Source of the DNA: Nocardia crassostreae
GTDB taxonomy: Bacteria; Actinomycetota; Actinomycetes; Mycobacteriales; Mycobacteriaceae
Reading direction: 5' to 3'
Assembly: GCF_001613405.1 (NCBI RefSeq)
Contig: NZ_BDCH01000020.1
Location: forward strand, 248,001-312,000
Length of the DNA: 64,000 nt
Part shown: piece by piece, positions 55,543 through 64,000 of the stretch
Layout: each line of letters opens with the position of its first letter
How positions within the stretch are numbered: position 1 is the first letter of the stretch
Translations under genes and position numbers: made by a program
Notes under the pieces: generated by a model
Seen by the model: only the letters and a program-made list of their open reading frames with translations
Database searches by the model: none
What the model was told of the DNA's origin: nothing

Positions 55543-55842
55543 TCAGCGTTCGCCGGGAGCCTCGTCGCCCGACACATAGGGACTGCGTCCGGTCGAATTC
55601 AGCACCGGGCTCAGCGTGAGGCGCACGGTCTGTGTCCTCGCATCGGCAAGTTTCCCCTGTGCATCCGCGTCCACCACCCAGAAGCGAACCTTCGCACCGG
55701 CCCCGGCCTCCCGGGTGACCGCCACCGATGCCTCCAGTTCGATGGGTCCGAGCTCGAATCGCAGATCGTGGCCCGCGCCGGTGGCGATCGCCTGGCTCAG
55801 TTCCTCCCGGAGGTCCTGGATGAAGGCGGAGAGTTCGATCAC
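55543..55842 (-). CDS. TRYPCO2 (trypsin-co-occurring) domain protein
   Basis: 99 residues from GTG 55842 (VIELSAFIQDLREELSQAIA), behind GGAGGTAC. A small alpha/beta protein with FELGPIELEASVAVTREAGA and KVRFWVVDADAQG, then TQTVRLTLSP: the pattern of the TRYPCO2 family, always encoded beside trypsin-like proteases in predicted conflict systems. It probably binds and restrains, or targets, the protease. Inverted repeat TTCGCA...TGCGAA at 55877-55897 lies 35 bases upstream. Confidence 0.85.
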   Translation of the reverse strand: MIELSAFIQDLREELSQAIATGAGHDLRFELGPIELEASVAVTREAGAGAKVRFWVVDADAQGKLADARTQTVRLTLSPVLNSTGRSPYVSGDEAPGER

Positions 55843-55876
55843 GGGTACCTCCAGCGTGCGTCGGCGAGGGTGGGCG

Positions 55877-55897
55877 TTCGCAGTAGTATCTTGCGAA
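55877..55897. promoter_or_regulatory. Inverted repeat upstream of the TRYPCO2 operon
   Basis: TTCGCA and TGCGAA arms separated by 9 bases, between the TRYPCO2 start (55842) and the hexosaminidase stop (55928). Possible repressor site; not linked to a known regulator. Confidence 0.45.
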
Positions 55898-55927
55898 TTA
55901 CCCCGCACTGCAACGGTACTGATGCTG

Positions 55928-57334
55928 CTAGGGAGTCGGCAGGGGTCGGTGTGCGGTGGGCGGGACGTCGGGGCGGGTTTGCCAGGGGTGGGGGCCGTCG
56001 AGGGGGCGGTATTTGACGCCGAGGGCGGATAGGCGGGGGAGGTGGTGGTCGCGGAGGCGGGGGAGGAATTCGGTGAAGTTGTGAGGGGGTGGGCTCCAGG
56101 CGGTTTCGGCTATCGAGCACAGGCGGGGGAAGGTGGCGTAGTCGATGCGGCGGGCGGTGTCCAGGTGTTCGGTCCAGATTTGGGCCTGGATGCCGAGGAT
56201 TCGGGGGTTGTCGGCGGGGGTGTAGGAGTGGACGTGTTGGAGGGATTGGACGTAGCCGACCGGGATGGGCTCGGCGGGGTGGTCGGATTGGCGGTGGTCC
56301 AGGTAGTAGTGGGATTCGGGGCATAGGACGACCTGGTGGCCTGCTCGGGTGGCTCGGGTGGCTGCGGCGTTGTCGCGCCATGCGCCGATCACCATTGGGG
56401 GGAGGGGGGCGATTTCGAGGACCTCGTCCCAGCCCAGGGGGGTGCGGCCGCGGGCTGTCAGGTGGGTGGCCAGGTCGGCTACGAATTGGGCGTGGGCGGG
56501 GGTGGCGCCGGGGACCTCGTCGCCGCCTAGGCCGATGAATTGGGAGGGGAAGATGGTGAGGACGTGGTCGAAGACTTGGCGGAAGAAGGTCAGGGAGTAG
56601 TTGGAGGGGTGTAGGAGGTTTGTGCTGATGCCCCAGGATGTCCAGACCTCCCACGGGGTTTCGGGGGCGGGGCCTAGGTCGGGGTAGGCGGCGATGGCGG
56701 CGCGGGAGTGGCCGGGGATGTCGATTTCGGGGACTACGGTGATTGCTCGGGTGGCGGCGTAGGCGACTATTTCGTGGAGGTCGTCGGTGGTGTAGTAGCC
56801 GCCGTGGGGGCGGCCGTCGCGTTCTGGGCCGTCGTGGCGGCCCACCATGGAACCTGTTCGCCAGGAGGCGATTTCGGTTAGGCGGGGGAAGTCGGGGACT
56901 TCTATGCGCCAGCCTTGGTCGTCGGTGAGGTGTAGTTGCAGGACGTTGAGTTTGTGTGCGGCGAGCAGGTCGATGAAGCGCAGCACCTCGGCCTTGGTGC
57001 GGAAATGGCGGGCGACGTCGAGTAGGCAACCGCGCCAGCTGAATCGGGGGTAGTCCTCGATGACGCCGCACGGGACGGTGAGGGGGCGGCCGGGGATGGG
57101 GGCGGCGCGGAAGGCGTCCGGCCCGGCCAATTGCCGGAGCGTCTGCCGGGCATGGATCCGCCCCGCGTTGTCGGAGGTGTGCAGTTCGATGCCGGTTGGG
57201 GTGATCGTCAGGCGGTAGCCCTCGGCGGGGAGGGAGGTGTCGGTGCGCTCTACGATTTCGGCGGGGTAGGGGCAGACTCCGGGGAGCGGAGTGGCCGAGA
57301 CCGGGCGGGGGAGCAGCGTGTCGAAACCTGGCAT
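55928..57334 (-). CDS. Glycoside hydrolase family 20 beta-N-acetylhexosaminidase
   Basis: 468 residues. N-terminal GH20b domain, then the barrel: FSWRGCLLDVARHF, NVLQLHLTDDQGWRIE, VVPEIDIPGHSRAA and GLGGDEVPG with the catalytic Asp-Glu pair, followed by WTSWGISTN and a Trp-rich C-terminal half (GWDEVLE, IQAQIWTEHLD). Cleaves terminal GlcNAc/GalNAc from chitobiose or glycans using substrate-assisted catalysis. No signal peptide, so it probably acts on imported sugars. Its ATG shares one base with the upstream permease stop. Third positions strongly C-ended. Confidence 0.92.
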   Translation of the reverse strand: MPGFDTLLPRPVSATPLPGVCPYPAEIVERTDTSLPAEGYRLTITPTGIELHTSDNAGRIHARQTLRQLAGPDAFRAAPIPGRPLTVPCGVIEDYPRFSWRGCLLDVARHFRTKAEVLRFIDLLAAHKLNVLQLHLTDDQGWRIEVPDFPRLTEIASWRTGSMVGRHDGPERDGRPHGGYYTTDDLHEIVAYAATRAITVVPEIDIPGHSRAAIAAYPDLGPAPETPWEVWTSWGISTNLLHPSNYSLTFFRQVFDHVLTIFPSQFIGLGGDEVPGATPAHAQFVADLATHLTARGRTPLGWDEVLEIAPLPPMVIGAWRDNAAATRATRAGHQVVLCPESHYYLDHRQSDHPAEPIPVGYVQSLQHVHSYTPADNPRILGIQAQIWTEHLDTARRIDYATFPRLCSIAETAWSPPPHNFTEFLPRLRDHHLPRLSALGVKYRPLDGPHPWQTRPDVPPTAHRPLPTP

Positions 57335-58212
57335 CAGCCCTTCACCGCCCCGTCGAGACCGGACACCAGCTTGCGTTGCACCAGAATGAACACCACGAGC
57401 GCCGGAATCGTCATCAGGGTCGAGGCTGCCATCACTGCGCCCCAGTCCGTGTCCTCCGGCTTGAAGAAGACCAGAACCGCTTGTGGCAGAGTCTGATTCT
57501 CGGTCTTCGAGATGATGAACGTCTTGGCGAAGAGGAAGTCGTTCCAGGCGTGGATGAACGACAGGACGCTCACCGCGGCCAGGCCGGGCAGCACCAGGGG
57601 GAGCAGGATTTGACAGGTGAATCGAAGTCGGCTCGCGCCGTCGATTTTGGCGGCTTCCTCGAGTTCGACGGGCACCGCGGCGGTGAAACCGCGCAATAGC
57701 CAGATTGCCAGCGGAAGGCTGAACACCAAGTCCACCAGAATGATCGAGCCGAGTTCGTTGAGACCGAAGGCGGGGGCGGTGTCGCCGATGGATCGCATCA
57801 GGAAGAACAGCGGGATTGTGAGCGCCTCCACCGGAATCATCTGGGCGACGAGGATCATGACCAGCAGCACGGTTCGGCCGCGGAAGCGGAAACGGGTCAG
57901 CGCCACCGCGGACAGGAAGGACAGCAGCAGTGAGAATGCCACTACCACAACGGCGATGAGCAGGCTGTTGAGGAAGTAGCGGCCGAAACCGTTCATCGAC
58001 AGGACCCGGCCGAAGCTGTCCCAACTCGGGGCGAGAGTCCACGGTTTCGGTGCGGCCGATTGGATTTCGCCCGGTGGTTTGATCGCCGACAGGACCATCC
58101 AGTACAGCGGGAAGGCGACCAGTCTGGCGATCACCACCGTAATCGTCTCGGTGACCAGACGGCCTACTCGTCGTGGATGAGTTCGGTTGGGCGACAAGGA
58201 TTTAACTACCAT
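57334..58212 (-). CDS. ABC sugar transporter permease, MalG type
   Basis: 292 residues, six membrane segments, EAA loop EEAAKIDGASRLRFTCQILLPLV, which contacts the ATPase. In operon with the other permease and the binding protein; the ATG at 58212 overlaps the previous stop by 7 bases. Imports a sugar, probably chitobiose or GlcNAc, judged from the following hexosaminidase. No ATPase gene lies in the operon, as with Streptomyces DasABC, which shares MsiK. Confidence 0.9.
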   Translation of the reverse strand: MVVKSLSPNRTHPRRVGRLVTETITVVIARLVAFPLYWMVLSAIKPPGEIQSAAPKPWTLAPSWDSFGRVLSMNGFGRYFLNSLLIAVVVVAFSLLLSFLSAVALTRFRFRGRTVLLVMILVAQMIPVEALTIPLFFLMRSIGDTAPAFGLNELGSIILVDLVFSLPLAIWLLRGFTAAVPVELEEAAKIDGASRLRFTCQILLPLVLPGLAAVSVLSFIHAWNDFLFAKTFIISKTENQTLPQAVLVFFKPEDTDWGAVMAASTLMTIPALVVFILVQRKLVSGLDGAVKG

Positions 58213-59162
58213 GCGTCGCTCCGTCGCTGGGTGCGTATGTAGAGGCCGGTGATCGACAACAGCAGCAGGGTCATGACGACGCCGATTGCCGAGCCGAGCC
58301 CGTATTCCTGTCCGGCGAACGCCTTTTGGTAGGCGTACACGTTGAGGACCAGGTTGCGGCCTGCCACGCCGCCGCCATTGGTCATGACGTAGATCTGGGT
58401 GAAGATCTTGAAATCCCAGATGATCGACTGCACCGTCGCGATGAAGGGCAGCGGTCGCAGGATGGGCAGGATCACCGAACGCGTGGTGCGCCAGGTCGAC
58501 GCGCCGTCCAGGGCCGCGGCTTCGAGCACCTCCCGCGGTATCGCCTTGATGCCCGCGTACATGGTCACCATGACGAACGGGAAGGAACACCAGATCACCT
58601 CGGCGGCAACCAATCCGAACGCGCTGAGGGTGCCGTAGGTCCAGGAGTGGCCGTCCATGGAGCGGAAGCCGATGCCGGACAGCGTCTCGTTGACCAGGCC
58701 GAAGTCGGTGTCGAACAAGAACAGCCAGACGTAGGAACCGGCCACGGCGGGTGTCGACCACGCGCCGAGTGCGGCGAGGAACAACAGCGTGCGCGGCACC
58801 GTGCGCACCCGGGTGGCGAGCACCGCCAGACCGGTGCCGACCGCCAAGGCGCCGATCACGCAGACCGCGCCGAACCCGAAGGTATTGGCCAGCACCGTCC
58901 AGAACTGGCCGTCACCGAGCAGCTCGCGATAGTTGCCCAGCCCGACCCAGCGCGGCGGCGCCGCGCCCGCGGCCTGCTCCTGCCCGTAGTCGTAGAACGA
59001 GATCAGCACGATCTGATAGATCGGATATACCAGGATCGCGAGCAGCAGCAACCCGGCGGGGGCGAGATACAGCCACGCGGTGACGGTATCCCGGTGCAGG
59101 CGGCGGGGTTTCGGGACGGGTGGGGTGGCCGGGTTCAGCACCGGCAGTTCAGTGACAGCCAT
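58206..59162 (-). CDS. ABC sugar transporter permease, MalF type
   Basis: 318 residues, six membrane segments (AWLYLAPAGLLLLAILVYPI first). EAA loop EVLEAAALDGASTWRTTRSV. Overlaps the second permease gene by 7 bases and follows the substrate-binding gene by 8 bases, so the three are co-translated. Same proposed chitobiose/GlcNAc import. Confidence 0.9.
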   Translation of the reverse strand: MAVTELPVLNPATPPVPKPRRLHRDTVTAWLYLAPAGLLLLAILVYPIYQIVLISFYDYGQEQAAGAAPPRWVGLGNYRELLGDGQFWTVLANTFGFGAVCVIGALAVGTGLAVLATRVRTVPRTLLFLAALGAWSTPAVAGSYVWLFLFDTDFGLVNETLSGIGFRSMDGHSWTYGTLSAFGLVAAEVIWCSFPFVMVTMYAGIKAIPREVLEAAALDGASTWRTTRSVILPILRPLPFIATVQSIIWDFKIFTQIYVMTNGGGVAGRNLVLNVYAYQKAFAGQEYGLGSAIGVVMTLLLLSITGLYIRTQRRSDAW

Positions 59163-59170
59163 GGGTGGGC

Positions 59171-60490
59171 CTACTTGAACGCCTTGTTCATCTCGGCCGC
59201 CGCGGTATCCAACGCCGGACCGGGAGCTTCGGCGCCGGTGGAGATCCGCTGCAGCGCGGTGGGCAGGATGTTCTGGCTGTCGATCTTCGACCATGCCGGG
59301 GTGATCGGCACGAACTTCGTTCCCGCCTGCAGGGTTTGGACGAACGGCAGCAGGAACAGATCGTTCGCCGCGAGCTTGTTCTGGACGCCGCTCAAGGTCG
59401 GCAGGTTGCCCATCGCCTGGTACATCTTCTCCTGATACTTCGGGCCCGCGAGCAGTTCGGCGAATTCGACTGCCAGGCCGCGCCGTTCGCTCGCCTTGAA
59501 CACCCCGAGCAGGTTGCCGCCCGCGAAGGCCGGGGCGACCGAATCGGTTCGGGCGCCGGGTAGCGGGATCACCGCGTAATTGCCTTTGACCGCGCCCTGA
59601 TCGATTGCCTTGCGGTTGAAGTCGCCGCCGATGGTCATTCCGGCTTTGCCGCCAGTGAAGGCGGTGACGCTCTGGGTGCCGGTGAGATCGGCGCATTGCG
59701 CGGGCGGGCAGATGCCGTCATGGATCAGTTCGGTGTAGCGGGTGATGCCTTCCTTCGCCCGGTCCGAGTTCACCGCGGCGTTCCAGCCGCTGCCGTCATT
59801 GACGGCGAGTTCACCGCCGTGCGCCCAGAGAAACGGCAGCATGGCGTAGGTGTACTTGCCGCCGACCGCGATTCCGTACAGATCGGGTTTGGCGGCGCGG
59901 ATGCGGCGGGCGGTGTCGGCGAGTTCGGCGAGCGTCGACGGTGGGCGCAGTCCTAGTTCGGTGAACACATCGGTGCGGTAGTAGAGCGCGCGAATACCGG
60001 TGAACCACGGCAATCCGTAGGTTTTGCCATCGAATTTCGCCGTGTCGAGTACCGAGCCGATGAGGTCCTTGCCTTCCGGCCAGGACGCGATATCGCCGCT
60101 GAGATCGGCGAACGCGCCGGTGACGGCGTACCCGGCGAGATCGGTATTGCCGAACTCGGCCAGATCGGGGGCGTTGCTCGGATCGTTGAACGCGCCCGCG
60201 AACTTGTCGGCGCGGGCCGCGACCGGCACCCACTGCACATCGACCTCGACATCCGGCTTGCCCGAGGTGAATTCGGCGATGGCCTCGTTGATGACCGCTT
60301 CCTTGGGTGCGCGGTTGGCCTCGTCGAACAGCCAGACCCGGACGGTGCCGGTCTTCGCGTCGCCGCCCTCGCCCGCCGGATTCGACTGCACCGGTGCGCA
60401 TCCGGCGAACAGGAGTATCGCGGCTCCGGCGATGAGTGCGCGTTTAGTCAGTCCGCCAACGACTTTCGGCCGGAAGTCTCGGTGCGACAT
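59171..60490 (-). CDS. ABC sugar-binding lipoprotein
   Basis: 439 residues. Lipobox FAGC (KRALIAGAAILLFAGC). Extracellular solute-binding family 1 features: VRVWLFDEAN, GKTYGLPWFTGIRALYYRTDVF and FTGGKAGMTIGG. First gene of the importer/hexosaminidase operon. A palindromic TTGCA-AATTA-TGCAA element lies 30 bases upstream. Ligand inferred from the hexosaminidase, not from the sequence. Confidence 0.9.
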   Translation of the reverse strand: MSHRDFRPKVVGGLTKRALIAGAAILLFAGCAPVQSNPAGEGGDAKTGTVRVWLFDEANRAPKEAVINEAIAEFTSGKPDVEVDVQWVPVAARADKFAGAFNDPSNAPDLAEFGNTDLAGYAVTGAFADLSGDIASWPEGKDLIGSVLDTAKFDGKTYGLPWFTGIRALYYRTDVFTELGLRPPSTLAELADTARRIRAAKPDLYGIAVGGKYTYAMLPFLWAHGGELAVNDGSGWNAAVNSDRAKEGITRYTELIHDGICPPAQCADLTGTQSVTAFTGGKAGMTIGGDFNRKAIDQGAVKGNYAVIPLPGARTDSVAPAFAGGNLLGVFKASERRGLAVEFAELLAGPKYQEKMYQAMGNLPTLSGVQNKLAANDLFLLPFVQTLQAGTKFVPITPAWSKIDSQNILPTALQRISTGAEAPGPALDTAAAEMNKAFK

Positions 60491-60519
60491 CAGGTACCTT
60501 CTAAGGTCACGCTCAACGA

Positions 60520-60534
60520 TTGCAAATTATGCAA
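60520..60534. promoter_or_regulatory. Palindromic operator before the sugar operon
   Basis: TTGCA and TGCAA arms around AATTA, in an AT-rich pocket between divergent genes. It suits a LacI, ROK or GntR repressor; it is not the DasR consensus as I know it. Confidence 0.5.
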
Positions 60535-60631
60535 CGATCATTGCGGGTTATGCCATCTAAATTTTAGCATCAACCTGGATCACATTCAATAGGCGCATGT
60601 GGCCTGCTTCACACTCTGCGACACTGGGGGA

Positions 60632-61660
60632 GTGACCAGTCGCAGTCGCGAGCGAGTGTTCGAACGCCTGGTTCGGTTGGCGGAGGCGGAGGTCGATACC
60701 GCCGAGTTGATCGATGCGGCCGGGGCGCTGCTGGCCGCGGCCGTGCCGCACGATGCGGGGTGCTGGCACACAATGGATCCGGGGAGCTTCATCGAGACCG
60801 GTATCGGGCGCACAATATGCCCGCGCCGGATGCCGGGGTGGCTCGGTTCGCCTATCTTCCGGAGGACTACAACTCGTTTGCCCGCTTGGCCGGAGGGCCG
60901 CGGCACAGCGGGGTGCTCAGCGAGGTGACCGGCGGGAAGTTGGATCGGAGTGTCCGGTACCGGGAGTTGTTGCGGCCCAACAATATTACCGGGGAGCTGC
61001 GGACGGCTCTGATTGCCGACGGGGAGTGCTGGGGGAATGTTTCGCTGTTTCGGGAGGCGCCGGGCGACTTCACGGGTGACGAGCGGGACTTCGCCAATGA
61101 TCTGGCGGGAGTGCTGGGGCGGGGGCTGCGCCGGGCGGGCGTGCGGGCTCGCGCGGTGCCGGGCGGGGTGAATCGGTGGCCGGGCGTGGTGGTGCTGGGC
61201 GCGGCGGGGGAGGTGGTGTCGGTGTCCGAACCCGCGCGGTCCTGGCTCACCGAGTTGGGTGCGGGTGACGCGTCCGCGGGAGAAGGAGCGCCGTTCGCGA
61301 TGTTGGCGCTCGCGGAGCGGGCTCGGGTCGAGGGGCGGGCCTGGGCCCGGGTACTGGCGGATACCGGGCGGTGGGTCTCGCTGCATGCGTCCGCGGAGGG
61401 GGGATCAGGTGGCATTCGTGGTGCAGGAAGCCAATCCGGGGGGCGATGGCCCCACTGCTGTACGCGGCGTTCGGGTTCACTGCCCGGGAGCGGGAGATCG
61501 TAGATCTCGTCCTGGCGGGATGCAGCACGGGGGTGATCGCCGAACGGTTGTTCATTTCCCGTTGACCGTGCAGACGCATTTGACCTCGATATTCGTCAAG
61601 GCCGGGATTCGGAGCAGACGGCAGCTCACCGGACTGCTCACCGGCGGCCCGGGCGGATAA
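60632..61660 (+). pseudogene. LuxR-family regulator, broken by several frameshifts
   Basis: Traces of one protein lie in three frames: an N-terminal part (SRSRERVFERLVRLAEAEVD), a GAF-like part (HNMPAPDAGVARFAYLPEDY, LLRPNNITGELRTALIADG), and a LuxR DNA-binding part (FGFTAREREIVDLVLAGCST, then LTVQTHLTSIFVKAGIRSRR). At least four frame changes: about 60800-60815, about 61400, about 61440 and about 61560, several next to runs of G or C. Start GTG 60632, stop TAA 61658-61660. Either a real pseudogene or a badly sequenced gene. Divergent from the sugar-binding lipoprotein. Confidence 0.8.
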
Positions 61661-61756
61661 ATACGAGAAATCTGGGATGGGCCGGGCCGTCGACGCTCCG
61701 TAGCGTCGGGTGGACCGGTTCGCAGTGGGCGGGCCGATGGGTGGGAGGGAGATCCC

Positions 61757-62965
61757 ATGTCAGCCAGCGCGAACATCCACAGTGGCGTCGCCGAGTTGAA
61801 TGTGCTCGATCCGCAGTTCCGGCCGGACTCGCCCGAGGTCGCCGCCGCCCGCGCCGCGAACTGGTACGCCCGAACCCCGATCGGCTACGCGATCCTGCGG
61901 CATCGGGAGGCCACCGCATTCCTGGCCGATCGCAGGGTTCGCTGGGGTGGAGTGGAATCGCTTGCCGCGCAGGGCATTACCTCCGGTCCGGCGGTCGAGT
62001 GGATCGGGTCGGTGCTACCCAGTATCGGGGGGGCAGATCATGCGCGGTTGCGACGGCTGGTGAGTCAGGCGTTCACGCGCACCGCGGTGGACCGGCTGCG
62101 GCCGGTCATGCGCGCTGTCACCGAGGAACTGGTCGAACCCCTTGTGCGGGCGGGGGAATGCGAGTTCATGGCGGACTTCGCGGACAGGTATCCGGCGCGA
62201 ATCCTGGCCGAGCTGCTGGGCGTTCCGCCGGAGCAGCGCGAGGTTTTCCGGCGCTTGCCCAAGGAGATCGGGCTGATCTTCACGGTGTCGGCGGCCGCGC
62301 ATCTGGACCGAATCGAGACGGCCATCCGCACGCTCGGCGACGCCATCGACGCGCTCATCGAACAGCGCCGCAGCAGTCCGGGCGATGACCTGCTCACCGA
62401 GCTGATCGCAGCGGAGGAAGCCGGTGACCGGCTCTCGCCGGTCGAGCTGCGGAATATGGCCAGCGCACTGCTCTTCGCCGGGCATGACACCACGCGGCAG
62501 CAGCTCGGGCTGGCCGTCCAGACCCTGCTGGACTACCCCGCCCAGTGGCGCATGCTCGCGGCTGATCCCGGCCTGGCGCCACGCGCCGTGGAGGAGATCA
62601 TGCGGGTCGCCCCGGGCGTCAATACGATCTGGCGGGTCACCGATGAGACCATCGACTTCGAGGGCCTCACCATTCCGGCGGGCAGCTTCATCAATATCCT
62701 CTCCAATGCCGCCCACACCGACCCGGCCGCCTTCGGTGATGCCGAATTCGATATCACCGCACTACGATCCGCCCCCCAACTCACCTTCGGCGGCGGCATT
62801 CACTACTGCCTCGGCGCACCGCTGGCTCGCGCGGAAATCGCCGAAGCGCTGCCGATTCTCGCCCGCAGGCTGCCGCATCCGATGGCGGCCGGACCCGCCC
62901 AGCCGGGGCCCACCCTCGGCCCGACCGGCCCGATTATCCTGCCGCTTCGATTCGGCACCGCATAG
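61757..62965 (+). CDS. Cytochrome P450
   Basis: 402 residues. I-helix LLFAGHDTTRQQ, ExxR in EEIMR, and heme loop FGGGIHYCLGAPLAR with the proximal Cys. Soluble, without a membrane anchor: an actinobacterial class I P450 that needs a ferredoxin and reductase from elsewhere. Its substrate is unknown. ATG 61757 behind GGGAGGGAG. Intact, 97 bases after the broken regulator. Confidence 0.93.
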   Translation: MSASANIHSGVAELNVLDPQFRPDSPEVAAARAANWYARTPIGYAILRHREATAFLADRRVRWGGVESLAAQGITSGPAVEWIGSVLPSIGGADHARLRRLVSQAFTRTAVDRLRPVMRAVTEELVEPLVRAGECEFMADFADRYPARILAELLGVPPEQREVFRRLPKEIGLIFTVSAAAHLDRIETAIRTLGDAIDALIEQRRSSPGDDLLTELIAAEEAGDRLSPVELRNMASALLFAGHDTTRQQLGLAVQTLLDYPAQWRMLAADPGLAPRAVEEIMRVAPGVNTIWRVTDETIDFEGLTIPAGSFINILSNAAHTDPAAFGDAEFDITALRSAPQLTFGGGIHYCLGAPLARAEIAEALPILARRLPHPMAAGPAQPGPTLGPTGPIILPLRFGTA

Positions 62966-62992
62966 CCGGAATCCATTGCAGGCGGCTATTTC

Positions 62993-63949
62993 TCAGGAGT
63001 ACGGCGCGGTGACCGATGCCGCGATCGATTCCAGTTCCGACCAGAGCGCGGGGTCGTTGGTGACGGCTATGGCGTAGACCAGGCCGCGTTCGTTCGGCAG
63101 TGCAACGATGAGCTCGCGTTTTTCGTGATGGTCGGAATGGTCCTCGCGCTGCCGCACCCATGTGCGGGGTTCTCCGAATATCGGCATGATCGGGTCGTCT
63201 GGTTCCGGTGGCGGCAGCACACGGGGGTGGTGGCCCACGTAGAAGCTGAATACCGCGGTGGCGCCATTGAACGGGCTCATTCGCTCGACCTGGTACACCA
63301 GGAAGTCGGGGCCGTGCTGCAGGGTCGCCACCCATCCGTCGGGAACGGCGATCCGTAGTTCGAATGGGTCGCCCGGTTCGGTGAGTTGTCGTACCCCGGC
63401 TGAGGTTTCGAGCCGCCGCGGGCCGGGGGCAAGTGTGGCGAGGACTCCGAGTACGAGTAGTCGGACACCCTCCAAATCGTGAGCCGCATTCGGCGACACA
63501 ATGAAGTTCAGGGTTTGAACGGTGGTATCCGGTTGCCGTACATACGCGGTCGCGATCTGTATGAAATCGGTGTGCTCGACCGGGTCGCGGAGAATGCCGA
63601 CCACCGACTCGACGCCGCCTCGACCAGGAACCGTCGAAATGGCGGCAGGCGGGTCCCACACGCGCATGATCGCCTGCGAGTCCGACACGAAGTTCTCCGT
63701 GCAGTACTCGAGATCCTCCCTCGCCACAATCACGAACCGCTCGTCACCGCTGTCGAGGACCGCCCTCGATCTTTGTTCCAGTGGCTCCGGACCGTGCATT
63801 ATCGATTCGGGCCCTACCTGGTGGGCCGCGGTTCCCCATGGCATGGCGGCCTCGAGACGCCCTGCCAGGAAGTTGATTTTGGTCAGCATCCGATCATTGC
63901 GGCCGTGGTACTTTCGCCCCAGCCCGCCGATCCCCTCCGCGTCGGACAT
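62993..63949 (-). CDS. Hypothetical protein (318 aa)
   Basis: 318 residues starting MSDAEGIGGLGRKYHGRNDR. No signal peptide; several beta-rich segments (IRIAVPDGWVATLQHGPDFLVYQVE, TAVFSFYVGHHP) and an acidic/Pro loop. No catalytic motif recognised; length and composition suggest a soluble protein. Ends 27 bases from the convergent P450. The reading frame is open with native codon bias. I do not assign a function. Confidence 0.75.
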   Translation of the reverse strand: MSDAEGIGGLGRKYHGRNDRMLTKINFLAGRLEAAMPWGTAAHQVGPESIMHGPEPLEQRSRAVLDSGDERFVIVAREDLEYCTENFVSDSQAIMRVWDPPAAISTVPGRGGVESVVGILRDPVEHTDFIQIATAYVRQPDTTVQTLNFIVSPNAAHDLEGVRLLVLGVLATLAPGPRRLETSAGVRQLTEPGDPFELRIAVPDGWVATLQHGPDFLVYQVERMSPFNGATAVFSFYVGHHPRVLPPPEPDDPIMPIFGEPRTWVRQREDHSDHHEKRELIVALPNERGLVYAIAVTNDPALWSELESIAASVTAPYS

Positions 63950-64000
63950 GCAATCGATGCTACGCGCCGCCTCCGGGCGCTCACCGTGTTTCGCTCCTGC

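Noticed and set aside
53890..55928. Prophage or integrative element at tRNA-Val
   Set aside because: No integrase, no duplicated tRNA 3' end that I can see downstream, only two cargo genes.

Overview
High-GC actinobacterial DNA, most likely chromosomal Nocardia or a close mycolic-acid relative. The core block (ahpE, DUF3052, aceE, mabR, fabD, acpM, kasA, accD6; 43341-53742) keeps the gene neighbourhood of Mycobacterium tuberculosis Rv2238c-Rv2247. An antigen-85-type mycolyltransferase, an EphD-type hydrolase/dehydrogenase fusion and a penicillin-binding lipoprotein fit the same group. There are two tRNA genes, no rRNA, no CRISPR array, and no transposase or phage gene that I can recognise.

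Layout. 1-4.3 kb: an epoxide hydrolase fragment, a methyltransferase-like protein, a CAU tRNA, a nitroreductase-like protein, terC behind a yybP-ykoY-type leader, and a convergent pair made of a GRDP-like protein and a Gly6-Cys repeat membrane protein. 4.4-8.5 kb: a three-gene operon (metal-dependent hydrolase, flavin/iron-sulfur reductase, EphD). 8.6-10.5 kb: an arsenic methylation module with two ArsR regulators. 10.6-19.4 kb: acyl-CoA ligase, thioesterase, SARP/AfsR-type regulator, serine hydrolase, mycolyltransferase. 19.4-25.2 kb: Baeyer-Villiger-type monooxygenase, MFS exporter plus ArsR, lipoprotein, NmrA-like protein. 25.4-32.9 kb: a TerD/HNH fusion, a fused PabA-PabB, a phosphotransferase, a DinB-like protein and an RNA ligase. 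32.9-41.6 kb: serine hydrolases, MerR regulator, APC permease, DUF3145, lipoproteins and a PBP. 41.8-53.7 kb: dctA, the FAS-II operon, mabR, aceE, DUF3052 and ahpE. 53.8-55.9 kb: tRNA-Val followed by a TRYPCO2 plus trypsin-like/WD40 pair, the best candidate for a conflict (defence) system. 55.9-64 kb: a beta-N-acetylhexosaminidase with an ABC sugar importer, a broken LuxR regulator, a cytochrome P450 and an unknown protein.

Two things run through the whole window. First, at least a dozen genes carry frameshifts or in-frame amber codons: terC, the reductase, the acyl-CoA ligase, the SARP regulator, the mycolyltransferase, DinB (a 17-bp tandem duplication), two hydrolases, MerR, the gene at 27146, the aceE 5' end and the LuxR gene. 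Many lie in or beside short homopolymers, so base-level assembly error is a serious explanation, but the amber codons and the duplication are not homopolymer events. Second, there are two families of short dispersed palindromic repeats: a 77-bp element in three copies and a roughly 70-bp hairpin element in two copies.

Gene names are given only where the family is clear. All calls come from reading the sequence; no database search was possible.
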